64,000 nucleotides of DNA from Deltaproteobacteria bacterium (lineage in GTDB: Bacteria; Desulfobacterota; Dissulfuribacteria; Dissulfuribacterales; QOAL01). Every line of letters begins with the position of its first letter. Positions within the stretch are counted from its first letter, which is position 1. The notes beneath the pieces were generated by a model, which saw only the letters and a list, made by a program, of their open reading frames with translations, did not search any database and was not told the origin of the DNA. Position numbers and translations under genes: made by a program. The stretch is taken from assembly GCA_026995935.1 (NCBI GenBank), contig JALWNK010000019.1, forward strand, positions 1 through 64,000, read 5' to 3'. This document shows positions 19,284 through 29,061 of the stretch, one piece after another.

Positions 19284-20141
19284 CTAACTCCCCGTTAGGG
19301 CCGAAGCCACCCCCTGCACGATTATGGTAGCCATTGGCACCATAAAGAACAGGAATCCCGACACGTAGAGCCTCCTGGCAACACTCCTTGCAGGATTTTT
19401 CAGAAGGGCCAAAAAAATCCTGGCAATCACCAATGACATGATGGCAAGCGCTATGAGAAAGAGAATGCCTAAACCCCCTTCCAACCAGGCCAGATAACCG
19501 GTGACTAAGGAGCAGAGATAAAAGAGAGCACCCAGAACTGCACAGGGCCTTGGCCCAAGATGGCTGTAAAACGTGATCGAGCTCGCCTGCCCTGTCGTGT
19601 TTGATTCGGAAACACTATGTCCGTAGTCATGCCCCACAACAGCACTCCAAATAAAAATCGAAAGTAAGATCACAGAAATAGACGGCCTCTTGCCGCCAAG
19701 AAGGCAGGCATAGACTGGCACCAATGGAAAAACCATGTTCACCAGCAAGGGTTGCCAGGCAACAATCCCCCTTCTCACCCGGTAGTAGACAAAATAAAAG
19801 AGGGCCCCAAGGAGCAAAAACATGAATACCACAGGCGACGGATTAAAGACGAGCATGACGAGAAAAAAGAACGCACTCCAGGCCTTAAGGTGCCCAGGCT
19901 CGATCCTTCCTGACACAAGCCCCCTTTCTGGACTGGTTACTGCGTCAACCTCAATATCAGACAGGTCGTCAACCATACGAAGTACAAGCAGGGCCATGAA
20001 AGTGGTGGCAAGACCCCGGAGCCAATCCGAAACATCCAGGCGTACCAGGACGGCCGGCGCTCCAAACAGCACAAGGGAAAGCGGCACCGCAACCCAAATG
20101 GGGAACCTCTCCCGGATAAAGGCGGAAAGTCCGCTACGCAT
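19284..20141 (-). CDS. UbiA-family prenyltransferase
   Basis: VDDLSDIEVDAVTSPERGLVSGRI first Asp-rich motif; polytopic; second Asp-rich motif looks degenerate. Confidence 0.82.
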   Translation of the reverse strand: MRSGLSAFIRERFPIWVAVPLSLVLFGAPAVLVRLDVSDWLRGLATTFMALLVLRMVDDLSDIEVDAVTSPERGLVSGRIEPGHLKAWSAFFFLVMLVFNPSPVVFMFLLLGALFYFVYYRVRRGIVAWQPLLVNMVFPLVPVYACLLGGKRPSISVILLSIFIWSAVVGHDYGHSVSESNTTGQASSITFYSHLGPRPCAVLGALFYLCSLVTGYLAWLEGGLGILFLIALAIMSLVIARIFLALLKNPARSVARRLYVSGFLFFMVPMATIIVQGVASALTGS

Positions 20142-22725
20142 GGCCCTTCACCCCCTGGCCTTTTCCATCCAGGTGGCGGGATGAAAAGAGAGTCACCGTT
20201 CCGGAAGTTCCGTCTATCTCCACATCCTGGCCATCACGAAGTATGGAACAAGCGCCCTCAAGACCTACAACCGCCGGTATGCCGAATTCCCGTGCCACTA
20301 TGGAGCCGTGCGAAAGCATACCACCCCTTTCCAAGACAAGTCCGCCTGCCAGAAAAAAGAGCGGGGTCCAGCCCGGATCCGTTGTCCTTGCCACCATGAT
20401 TTCGCCACGCCGAAGCTCATGGCCCATTGACGGGTCAAGGACCACCCTTACCCTTCCCCTTGCCTTGCCGTGGGAAACTCCAAGCCCCCTGAGGGAAGCG
20501 GCATCAGAGTGCTTCTGAACAGAAACTTCCGGTTTCCAATATTCGGCCCAATCTGTAAGGAAGAATTCCGGGGGCTCATACTTTTCACTCTTCTTAATGG
20601 CTCTTTTCCTGAGAGCCACCAGTTCGGGTATGAGCTCAGGAAACTGGAATTTGCCATCCACCAAGTCGCGCAACTCGGAAAGGTGCAGATAGAATATCTC
20701 CTCTTGCTCGGCCAGATGGCCCCTTTCCACAAGATGGCTTGCAAGGAGAAGGCATGTCCGCCTGATCTCACCAAAGAGCATACTCTGGAGAAGCCTTCCC
20801 CGCTCCCGAAGCTGCATGGCCTTGCGGGCAGAAGACAACACCCTTTTTAGAACCAAACGTTTCCAAAAGGGAAGGGCCTTGATTTCTGGGGGAAGGTCAG
20901 AATCTGGCCCGCTCCTATTCCCCTTGACCTGGCAGGATGAGTCTGGAGATGGCCTCTTTGAAAGCATGTAGCCCCTGACCAGGTCCCAGAACAGGTCGTG
21001 GCGTTCCTCAAAGGTGGGATAGACCAGCATGCAGTCATGGTAGCAGCGCCCTCCAAATTCCTGCATAAAGCCTTCCAGGGCCTTTTGCTCACTGGGGCCA
21101 AGACTGCCTTCCAGCTCCTGGTATCTCCTATCCTTTAGGAGCCGTGCAAGCTCGCTATCCCCCTTAATCATCTGGGCCATATTCCATATGTATCTTACAG
21201 GTTCAGTGCTCTTTACCTCCACCCCTTCCATAAGGGCTGCAAGCATCTGCCCGGTCTCACCTTTAACCCAGCGCTCCACCAGCAGCTCCAGCAGGCCGGT
21301 TCCAACCATGACCTTGAGATCTGCAAGCACACATGCCTGCCACCGCTGGTCCACAAACCTGAAAATGTCATCCAGTACACCAAGACACCCCTTTGGAGAA
21401 GGATCGTCAGAAGCCTCTTTGCGCCACAGGGCCTTCCTCCTGGAAAAGGCAGGTTCCGCCTGGTCCATTCTTCTACCAGAAACGGCAAGGCAGCGGAAGA
21501 AACGAGGCCAGAAAAGGGTTGCATCCGCCCACTTTCGAAACGTTCCCCCTGATGCATGCCCCAATCCACCGTGCCCCAGGCTCACCGTGGTCTTTTGGCC
21601 TATGTAGGTATCAAGGAACCTGGCAAGCCACTTGCCTATGGGAAAGAGATACATCACCCGGTACCAGTTGTTCAGGTTGTAGTATATACGTCCGCAGTGT
21701 ATCCCATTCAGGCACTCAACCACGTTTCCCAATCTGGCAAGCCTGGCATCGCTCCAGCCAAAAAGCCTAAGGGCGCATCTCATGTATGCTGTATAGAAGG
21801 CATCCACTGCCGACCATGCAAGAGGGGCAAGTGGCCTTGGGAAGTTCTCGGCCATGTTGGCATTGGTCCACGCAACGCTGTGGCTTCCGCAAATGCCGGT
21901 CACCGGCCTAGACTGAAGGATGTACAGCTCATCTTTGGTGCAGCACCACTCCATATCCACCGGTTGGGAAAACATCCTTTCTGCCCCAAGGGCCAGGTCA
22001 CGCAACCGGATGAGATGGGGGACCAGAGTGGTTGGCACACCTTCTGGAACCGTTTTTGAACTTCTGCCAAAACGGATACGTTCAGGCACGACCTTTCCAG
22101 ACACCAGCTTTTCCCCAAGGCCGCTGACCCATTCCACCACCAGGTGATCAGAGGACCTGTTCAGGGGATCAACGGTAAAGATCACGCCTGAAAATTCCGG
22201 CTGGATCTGCTCCTGAATGATGACTCCCATGGTGGGCACCTGTCTGGAGCTCCTTTTTTCAAGATAGGCAGACACTGGAGAGGCAAACCGGCTTGCCCAG
22301 CACCTCTTTATGGCCTGGGACAGGTCACTTTTGCAAACATCAAGCACTGTCTGAAACTGCCCTGCCATGGAAAATTCTGCGCCATCCTCTGCACATGAAG
22401 AGGATCGAACCGCAAACCTCTTTCCCGCAGATGAATCTTTCATTGCCTGGGAAATCGCTTCCTGTACCCCTTTGGGCAACGTGCCTTTAATGACGTCTTC
22501 GGTAGTGATTTCTTTCCCTTCAGGGACGAAGCCGTTTTCCCTGCAAAATATCTCAAAGGCCCTTTCCAGGACCACCCATCCACATGGCACAGGCAAGCCT
22601 GCCTCCATCATGGCCGCCAGCCTTTGGGCCTTTGATCCCACCTGTTCCAGAGGTTGACTGCATGCATCCCGCAGGTTTATCACCAAAGGAGCAGGCCTTG
22701 ATCTTCCAAACTTGATGAGGTCCAT
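20134..22725 (-). CDS. PEP synthase / rifampin phosphotransferase-like three-domain phosphotransferase
   Basis: ATP-grasp FAVRSSSCAEDGAEFSMAGQFQTVL; GVIFTVDP; mobile His domain LVLERGGMLSHGSIVAREFGIPAVVGL. Confidence 0.88.
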   Translation of the reverse strand: MDLIKFGRSRPAPLVINLRDACSQPLEQVGSKAQRLAAMMEAGLPVPCGWVVLERAFEIFCRENGFVPEGKEITTEDVIKGTLPKGVQEAISQAMKDSSAGKRFAVRSSSCAEDGAEFSMAGQFQTVLDVCKSDLSQAIKRCWASRFASPVSAYLEKRSSRQVPTMGVIIQEQIQPEFSGVIFTVDPLNRSSDHLVVEWVSGLGEKLVSGKVVPERIRFGRSSKTVPEGVPTTLVPHLIRLRDLALGAERMFSQPVDMEWCCTKDELYILQSRPVTGICGSHSVAWTNANMAENFPRPLAPLAWSAVDAFYTAYMRCALRLFGWSDARLARLGNVVECLNGIHCGRIYYNLNNWYRVMYLFPIGKWLARFLDTYIGQKTTVSLGHGGLGHASGGTFRKWADATLFWPRFFRCLAVSGRRMDQAEPAFSRRKALWRKEASDDPSPKGCLGVLDDIFRFVDQRWQACVLADLKVMVGTGLLELLVERWVKGETGQMLAALMEGVEVKSTEPVRYIWNMAQMIKGDSELARLLKDRRYQELEGSLGPSEQKALEGFMQEFGGRCYHDCMLVYPTFEERHDLFWDLVRGYMLSKRPSPDSSCQVKGNRSGPDSDLPPEIKALPFWKRLVLKRVLSSARKAMQLRERGRLLQSMLFGEIRRTCLLLASHLVERGHLAEQEEIFYLHLSELRDLVDGKFQFPELIPELVALRKRAIKKSEKYEPPEFFLTDWAEYWKPEVSVQKHSDAASLRGLGVSHGKARGRVRVVLDPSMGHELRRGEIMVARTTDPGWTPLFFLAGGLVLERGGMLSHGSIVAREFGIPAVVGLEGACSILRDGQDVEIDGTSGTVTLFSSRHLDGKGQGVKGHA

Positions 22726-25436
22726 TAGTTCATACCCTTCATGATAAAGGTGGCCAGATTGGTGTAGACACGCTCCAGAAAATCGAGCCTTAGTATATTG
22801 TGGCCCAGGAGATAGAGGTTCATCCTGACCGCTCCCAGAAACAGGCCATTCAGGTCTAGTACCTCAAGAAAATCCTTCCTGGAAATCTCCCTTCCGGTTT
22901 TCTGCCGGAGGTGTTCCAGATACAGGTCTGCATAGTGTATGTATTCCTCCCTGGAAAAATCCGGCCCCAGGACAAACACCAGGAACTCTATCAGGTCATG
23001 TTGGGGATTCTGGAAAAAGGCAAGTTCCCAATCATAAAGTACTGTGACTGGATGAGACTTCCGCCTTCTAAGACACAGGTTTCTGGGATTAAAGTCGTTG
23101 TGGGTAAGGGTGCATGGAAACGACAACATGCGTTCCAGATGATCGTCCAGATTGTTCAGAAAATCGTGGTAAATTCCCTTTAAGGCAGGTGTTACAAGCT
23201 CTGGGTACCTGACACTGTTGAACCTGGTGAGCTCCTTTAAAAGCTCAAGGGAGGCAGATACGAAGTCCCTGTCGAGACGCTGGACTCCCATTCTTTCAAG
23301 TCCATCCCCCCTTTCGAAGTAGACCGCATGAAGGGCTGCCATGTCTCTAAGTACTGTCTCTATATCGGAACTGGGCCACCTGTTTATCCTTCCAATGGAA
23401 TCGAAGAGACGGCAATCAGTAAGGTCCTCCATGAGGATGGCGTAGATTTCCCTTTCAGGCTCAACCATGGTGCCGTAAATCCTGGGGGCATATTCCAGAA
23501 GGCGGCTGTCTGCGTGGCGGTAAACCCTGATTTCCCTCAGGTGGCTGTCATCAAGGCAGAACACATGGGACTGGGACTCATACAGCCCCGGGAGCCTGTC
23601 CTCTCCGGTAAGTCTTGCAACCTTAAGCCCTATCTCATCAAGTTGTCTGCCTGAAGCCTTGAGTTTCAAAAAGGTGTCTAATTGTCTTGTGCCCTTACTG
23701 CTGTCAAGGGTCAATCTGTAACGATAAAGGCCATGGGCGCTGTTTGATTCCCTGGTGATGGAAGATATTATTCCTGAACAACTTGCACGGGGCAGCATCT
23801 GGCTTTTCACCACACGGCCCCTGCCTTCGCCAATGAGCCTGGTGAAGAAACTGTTGTCTATCTCAGACCTGGATATGGCCCTGGTGGGCCTGTTTCGTCC
23901 AAGCCTTTCATGTGCGCTCACAAAATCGTTGCTGACAATGGCAGCCCCGGTAGATATGTCAAGGGCCAGGCAGGCGGCAGCTATTATCTCGGCCAGTCTG
24001 AAGAGCTTACCCTGGCCATAGCAGCCCATGAGCTCGAGACACTCCTTTTGCACAGGCAGACTCGTGCCCCCGCCCACTGTACCTATTACAAGAGAAGGCA
24101 GATAGGCAGTAAATAAGAGGCCGTCATCCTTCTGCACTGCCTTGAAAACACCGCATGAAGATTCGTGAACGCAGGCGATATCCTGACCAGTAGCCGTGAA
24201 TATCCCGGCTATGACATTGGCAAAGTTTATGTTGGAACCTACCATCCCGATCTGACTGGCAGCCATCTCTGCCTCTGACCAAATACGCACAAACTGTTCC
24301 GGTTTCACCCTGAGTATCCTGCGCAGAATGCTGCCTGGTACGAAGCAGGTGGCGGTGACCCCTACCCCTCTGCCCTCCACAAAATTCTGGAAATTGACCT
24401 TCTTATCGCCAGACATATTGGCTTCAATGTTGTACCAGAGAAAATCAATAAAGGGCTCTTCCTTTATCTGCTCCTCTATCCACTGGCAGGCCACCCAGGT
24501 ACAGGCCGAGGTCATGTTCTGGCCTGATGCATCCCCGGTTGAAAAGTAAAAACACAAATGAAGTGCATTTCCAAAGACCAGGGGACGAATCCTATCAAGC
24601 CGTGCAACAGAGGAGACGCTCTCCGCCTTTTCCTTTATCTGTGCAAAGTGGTCAAGGACCCATCTTTCAAGGTTCACAGCCCCCTCGAGACTTTCGCAAA
24701 AGAATACCGGCGACCTGACCATGCACTGCCTGAGTACGTGCACATGGATTCCTCCTGCAAGGCTGCAGGCCTTTGCTCCCCTGCTAATGGAACTCACAAG
24801 GGCTCCTTCAGTGGTGGCAATGGGAAGCGTGACAAAACCCTGGGTATATGTACCATCAACCAGCAGCGGCCCAGCAAGGCCCACCGGGACCTGAACCGCA
24901 CCGATATAGTTCTCGATATTGCCGGCAAGGCTCTCTGGCTCCATGAAGGACCTGGCAATGTTTTCAAGCCTGGCTCCAGACACTGCCCTTGCCCACTCAA
25001 GCCTGGCCCTTATTGCATGCTCTGAATAGTGCTCCTTTTTTGAAAATCTGGGAATCCTTCCAGGATCTGCCTCCCTGCTAGGTTCCAAGGCCTCCATATC
25101 AAAAGGCCAATTTGCGCCCCCTCTGAGTGCATCCCTGTTCTTGCTTCTGCAGCCTGATAGCTCAATGACAGTGGAATCCCCGTTTGAGCGAACCTGCATG
25201 ACCTTGAGTCCTCCGACCCTGGTGCTGTTTCCATTTTCTCCCAGGCAGATGTGAGCCACTTCCATGCCTGGAGTAAGCCGAATGCGCTCTCCAACCCGTA
25301 TTTCGAGACCGTCATCCCAGTATCCGGCCAAATGACCTGAGTAAATTTTGCTTCCCACGGTAAAAGATACAGATGGCCGTCTTACCTCATGAAAGATCTT
25401 TTTCCCTGGCATTACCTGCCCTCCTGGAAAATACAA
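22725..25436 (-). CDS. HMG-CoA reductase-like enzyme fused to a C-terminal APH/choline-kinase-like domain, with an N-terminal extension
   Basis: NIENYIGAVQVPVGLAGPL; TTEGALVSSISRG; GDASGQNMTS; GDKKVNF; GQDIACVHESS; GTVGGGTSLP; FVSAHERLGRNR; C-terminal LTHNDFNPRNLCL and VLYDWELAFFQNPQHDL. Confidence 0.85.
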   Translation of the reverse strand: MYFPGGQVMPGKKIFHEVRRPSVSFTVGSKIYSGHLAGYWDDGLEIRVGERIRLTPGMEVAHICLGENGNSTRVGGLKVMQVRSNGDSTVIELSGCRSKNRDALRGGANWPFDMEALEPSREADPGRIPRFSKKEHYSEHAIRARLEWARAVSGARLENIARSFMEPESLAGNIENYIGAVQVPVGLAGPLLVDGTYTQGFVTLPIATTEGALVSSISRGAKACSLAGGIHVHVLRQCMVRSPVFFCESLEGAVNLERWVLDHFAQIKEKAESVSSVARLDRIRPLVFGNALHLCFYFSTGDASGQNMTSACTWVACQWIEEQIKEEPFIDFLWYNIEANMSGDKKVNFQNFVEGRGVGVTATCFVPGSILRRILRVKPEQFVRIWSEAEMAASQIGMVGSNINFANVIAGIFTATGQDIACVHESSCGVFKAVQKDDGLLFTAYLPSLVIGTVGGGTSLPVQKECLELMGCYGQGKLFRLAEIIAAACLALDISTGAAIVSNDFVSAHERLGRNRPTRAISRSEIDNSFFTRLIGEGRGRVVKSQMLPRASCSGIISSITRESNSAHGLYRYRLTLDSSKGTRQLDTFLKLKASGRQLDEIGLKVARLTGEDRLPGLYESQSHVFCLDDSHLREIRVYRHADSRLLEYAPRIYGTMVEPEREIYAILMEDLTDCRLFDSIGRINRWPSSDIETVLRDMAALHAVYFERGDGLERMGVQRLDRDFVSASLELLKELTRFNSVRYPELVTPALKGIYHDFLNNLDDHLERMLSFPCTLTHNDFNPRNLCLRRRKSHPVTVLYDWELAFFQNPQHDLIEFLVFVLGPDFSREEYIHYADLYLEHLRQKTGREISRKDFLEVLDLNGLFLGAVRMNLYLLGHNILRLDFLERVYTNLATFIMKGMN

Positions 25437-25605
25437 AGACTGAAAAGACTAACCCCTAAGTAATTAGTACCCAATTTTTTCCATATTGTTTAGGAAAACT
25501 TCTTCCTTTTAGTGTTTTTTAAAAAAAAATGCGCTGAAACATGTATGGATAATGGTGTTCATGTTATCTTAGGGCACAAAATCCCTCAGAAAATTTCAGA
25601 GAGGT

Positions 25606-26466
25606 TTGTCAGACTTGCCACTTCTTGGAGCACATATGTCCGTTTCAGGCGGACTCCACACTGCCTTTTCACGAATGGAAAGAGTCGGGGCAGAGTGTCT
25701 CCAGGTCTTTACCCGAAACCAGCGCCAGTGGAAGGCTCCTCCACTGAATGACAAAGAAATCAACCTCTTTCGTCTCAGATACCGGGAGAGTGGAAGGCCT
25801 CCTGTTGCATCCCACGCCTCCTACCTCATAAATCTTGGCACCTGGAAGGAGGAGCTTGCGGAAAAGTCTGTGGCCGCCTTGGCTGAGGAACTTGACCGCT
25901 GCCATCACCTTTCCATTCCCTGGATTGTTATTCATCCAGGAAGCCACGGCGGAAAGGGTATCCAAAAGGGTATCGAGAGGGTGATAAGAAACCTGGACCA
26001 GGCCTTTGAGCGTTCAGGGCCCAGAAATCGCGTGGGCATTCTACTTGAAACCGTGGCAGGCCAGGGAACTGCCATTGGAAGCACGTTCCAGGAACTTTCA
26101 TCCATTATTAATGGCTCATCGTTCCCGTCCCGACTTGGCGTCTGTGTAGATACATGCCACATTTTTTCAGCAGGTTATGACATTTCTTCCAAGAAGGCCT
26201 ATGAAAAGACTAAGGACGAGATTGAAAGAACCATTGGCCTTGAAAAGGTCAGGCTTTTTCACCTGAATGATTCCCAAAAGGGGCTGGGAGCCCGGATTGA
26301 CAGGCATGAGCACATAGGGAAGGGAAGGATTGGGCTTTCCGGCTTCTCACTCCTCTTAAACGACCCCCTGTGGGCAGAGCATCCCATGATCCTTGAAACC
26401 CCAAAGGGAAAGGAGCAGCTTGAAGACATTGAAAACCTTAAAGTGCTCCGCTCTCTCCTGAAATAG
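25606..26466 (+). CDS. nfo: Deoxyribonuclease IV (endonuclease IV)
   Basis: LLGAHMSVSGGLHTAFSR; LGVCVDTCHIFSAGYD; LFHLNDSQKGLGARIDRHEHIGKG. Confidence 0.95.
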   Translation: MSDLPLLGAHMSVSGGLHTAFSRMERVGAECLQVFTRNQRQWKAPPLNDKEINLFRLRYRESGRPPVASHASYLINLGTWKEELAEKSVAALAEELDRCHHLSIPWIVIHPGSHGGKGIQKGIERVIRNLDQAFERSGPRNRVGILLETVAGQGTAIGSTFQELSSIINGSSFPSRLGVCVDTCHIFSAGYDISSKKAYEKTKDEIERTIGLEKVRLFHLNDSQKGLGARIDRHEHIGKGRIGLSGFSLLLNDPLWAEHPMILETPKGKEQLEDIENLKVLRSLLK

Positions 26467-26486
26467 CCTGGGCTTCAGGGTCTGTA

Positions 26487-26750
26487 TTACCTTTCTCCGA
26501 GATCAAGACTACAGCTGTCCATTCCAGGCCTGAAGACACATGCCATTCCATGTGTGGATACAGTATCCTTAGACCCTAAATTCTTGCGTAGTTCCATGTC
26601 TCCCCCTTGATACCACGAGGATATTTTAGACCTGAGGGACACAACCACCTTTTTCTCAAAGAACTGTGGCACACCCTGGGGACTTAATCCATAGATACCT
26701 GTCAGTGTCAAAGTAATCAGGCCGATTAGGAACAGATTTCTGAGTTTCAT
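26487..26750 (-). CDS. Small secreted hypothetical protein
   Basis: MKLRNLFLIGLITLTLTGIYG signal-like N-terminus; GGGGGAA-like SD upstream. Confidence 0.45.
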   Translation of the reverse strand: MKLRNLFLIGLITLTLTGIYGLSPQGVPQFFEKKVVVSLRSKISSWYQGGDMELRKNLGSKDTVSTHGMACVFRPGMDSCSLDLGER

Positions 26751-26922
26751 GCCTTCCCCCTTTTTCTAATTTTGTAAGTGTGTAAACAACAAAGCGGAAA
26801 AGGTTCATTATCCTAAAAAAATTTTTCTTACTGTTTCATTGTCGGCCTGGAGAAATAGCGTATTGCGTCAAAAGAGATAATTATTATCTTTTTAATAATA
26901 AATCAAAAAGGAGGACAAAGCC

Positions 26923-27114
26923 ATGTCTCAAAAGATTGTTATTGACAAAGAAGAGTGTCTTGGATGCGAAACATGCTCGGAGATCTGCCCGGATGTATTC
27001 GGTTTTGATCAAGATGAGGAAAAGGCCTACGTAATAAAACCAGAGGCCACTGAAGTAGAGTGTGTAGAGGAGGCAATCTCCTCGTGTCCGGCAGAGTGTA
27101 TTTCAATCGAGTAA
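26923..27114 (+). CDS. Single-cluster ferredoxin
   Basis: CLGCETCSEICPDVFGFD...CVEEAISSCPAECI; GGAGG SD. Confidence 0.92.
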   Translation: MSQKIVIDKEECLGCETCSEICPDVFGFDQDEEKAYVIKPEATEVECVEEAISSCPAECISIE

Positions 27115-27310
27115 GTCACAGTTAGAGTTCAAAAAGATGGTTGGCCTATTCTTTTGCAGTCGCATCACCTGCCCAGATGATCTCTAAGGCATCTGGGCAG
27201 CCCCCCACGCCCTTTTCTCAAATGGCCCAAATTAAAGGCTTTCCGCAATTATTCCGATAAAGGACTAAAGAAATTTTTTATGCCTTTTCATTTTTCCTTT
27301 TGGCCAGAAA

Positions 27311-27916
27311 ATGGGGATTACACTCTTTATGCAACCCTACATTGCCGGATTTCAGCAAACCCCTGTAACGCCCGATACCAAGTCTGTCCAAAAGACTTCA
27401 GACGACTCCAAACAAACCCAACAGGAAACAAAACAGGGCCAAAATCCTGCAACAACAGACAGGCTCACCCTGTCTAAAGAGGCCCTGCAACTATTGCAAA
27501 AACTTCAGGCCAGGGACAGGGAGGTCAGGGCACATGAACATGCCCACATGGTAGCAGGGGGGCCCTATGTCAGAGGTGGACCAAGTTATACCTATAAAAC
27601 AGGGCCAGATGGGAAAAGATACGCCGTTGGAGGCGAGGTCCAGATCGACACATCCCCTGAAAAAGACCCTGAAGCAACAATCAGAAAAATGGAAACGGTT
27701 AAAAGGGCGGCCTTAGCACCTGCCAAACCCTCTAGTCAAGACCGCATGGTGGCAGCAAGGGCCAGCATGGAGGAACAAAAGGCCAGAATGGAACTGATGG
27801 AGCAGAAAAGGGAAGAGGAGGTAAGCTCCCTCCAAAAAGGCAACAAGGTCGCTGGCGATAGCCCCAAGGAAGGCCCCTTAGAGGGCAAAGGCTCATTCAT
27901 GGATATTACAGGCTGA
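27311..27916 (+). CDS. SprA-related putative metalloprotease (CJM1_0395 family-like)
   Basis: REVRAHEHAHMVAGGPYVRGGPSYTYKTGPDGKRYAVGGEVQIDTSP. Confidence 0.8.
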   Translation: MGITLFMQPYIAGFQQTPVTPDTKSVQKTSDDSKQTQQETKQGQNPATTDRLTLSKEALQLLQKLQARDREVRAHEHAHMVAGGPYVRGGPSYTYKTGPDGKRYAVGGEVQIDTSPEKDPEATIRKMETVKRAALAPAKPSSQDRMVAARASMEEQKARMELMEQKREEEVSSLQKGNKVAGDSPKEGPLEGKGSFMDITG

Positions 27917-27945
27917 TTAAATTAAAATCCCAATAAAAAAAACGT

Positions 27946-29058
27946 CTAACTGCTAAAATACTCAACAAGCCTCTTTACGTGGCTGTCCCAGCCAAACTTC
28001 TTTGCAAGGTGTGCGCAGCCTTCCCCAAGGGCTGATCTTTCTGAGCTTTTCATATTAGCAATCCTTTGAATTGCCCCTTTTAGGGCATCAACATCCCCTG
28101 GCCCAACCACAAGCCCTTCATCCACCCTTTCAACAAGCTCGCTTGCACCGTTAGTTTCTGTAGTCACAACAGGCATTCCACAGGCCATGGCCTCAAGACA
28201 CACATTTGCAAAGGGGTCGTAATGGGTTGGAAGACAAAGAAGGTCACAGGCCATGTAAAACCTCTCTACATCCCCTCTTTTGCCAAAAAAACTCACATTT
28301 TCAAGGAGGCTAAGCCCCTGGCAGGTCCTCAAAAGCCCTTTTCCTGCCTCAACACCAATGACAAACAAATGAAAATCAACGTGCCTTTTTAGGGCCGAGA
28401 CGGCCTCAAGAAGGTTCAGAAGGCCCTTTCTCTTCCAGTCTGAGCCCACAAAGAGAATAAGAAAGCTGTCTTTCTTACCCAAAGATAGACTGGCCCTTAG
28501 ACGCCTTCTCTGGCTTTCTTTCACAGGGTGAAACCTGTCAAGATCAACACCGTTATATATGGTGATGACCCTTTGAGGTTCAAGACGGTAATACTTAATT
28601 ACCTGCTCCTTAACCAGGTTCGAATTTGTGATTACAAAACGTGTGCTCTCTATGGCCTCCTTTTCCTGGATAAGGAGGGAAAGGTGCCTTGGAGTAATTC
28701 TTCGAAGCTGCCAGGGTATCTTACTGCCAGAGTATCCTAGCTCAAGCCACGCCCTGTGAAGAGGGTCGGATATCCTTAGAAAATCAGCACCCCTTATTCG
28801 GGATAGACCATAGATGCAGTCAAACTCCCCGGCCTTTAAGACACTTCTGACAGAGTGGAAAAATGACAAGTTCTTGAGGATGCTTCCCCTTCCCCATACC
28901 CTTGCCCTTTTAAAATCAAGCCCCTCCACTGTGGAGCTGTCTGCAATGACAGTGACCTTGTGGCCCAGCCTTGAAAGCCAGATGGCAACATTTGCGCAGT
29001 ACCTTTCCGCACCGCCAAGGCCAAGGCCGCACTGCCTCCTTACCACAGCAACTCTCAT
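27946..29058 (-). CDS. Glycosyltransferase family 4 (WaaG-like)
   Basis: GLGGAERYCANVA; TIYNGVDLDRFHP; FVGSDWKRKGL; PFANVCLEAMACGMPVVTT. Confidence 0.9.
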   Translation of the reverse strand: MRVAVVRRQCGLGLGGAERYCANVAIWLSRLGHKVTVIADSSTVEGLDFKRARVWGRGSILKNLSFFHSVRSVLKAGEFDCIYGLSRIRGADFLRISDPLHRAWLELGYSGSKIPWQLRRITPRHLSLLIQEKEAIESTRFVITNSNLVKEQVIKYYRLEPQRVITIYNGVDLDRFHPVKESQRRRLRASLSLGKKDSFLILFVGSDWKRKGLLNLLEAVSALKRHVDFHLFVIGVEAGKGLLRTCQGLSLLENVSFFGKRGDVERFYMACDLLCLPTHYDPFANVCLEAMACGMPVVTTETNGASELVERVDEGLVVGPGDVDALKGAIQRIANMKSSERSALGEGCAHLAKKFGWDSHVKRLVEYFSS

Positions 29059-29061
29059 GGG

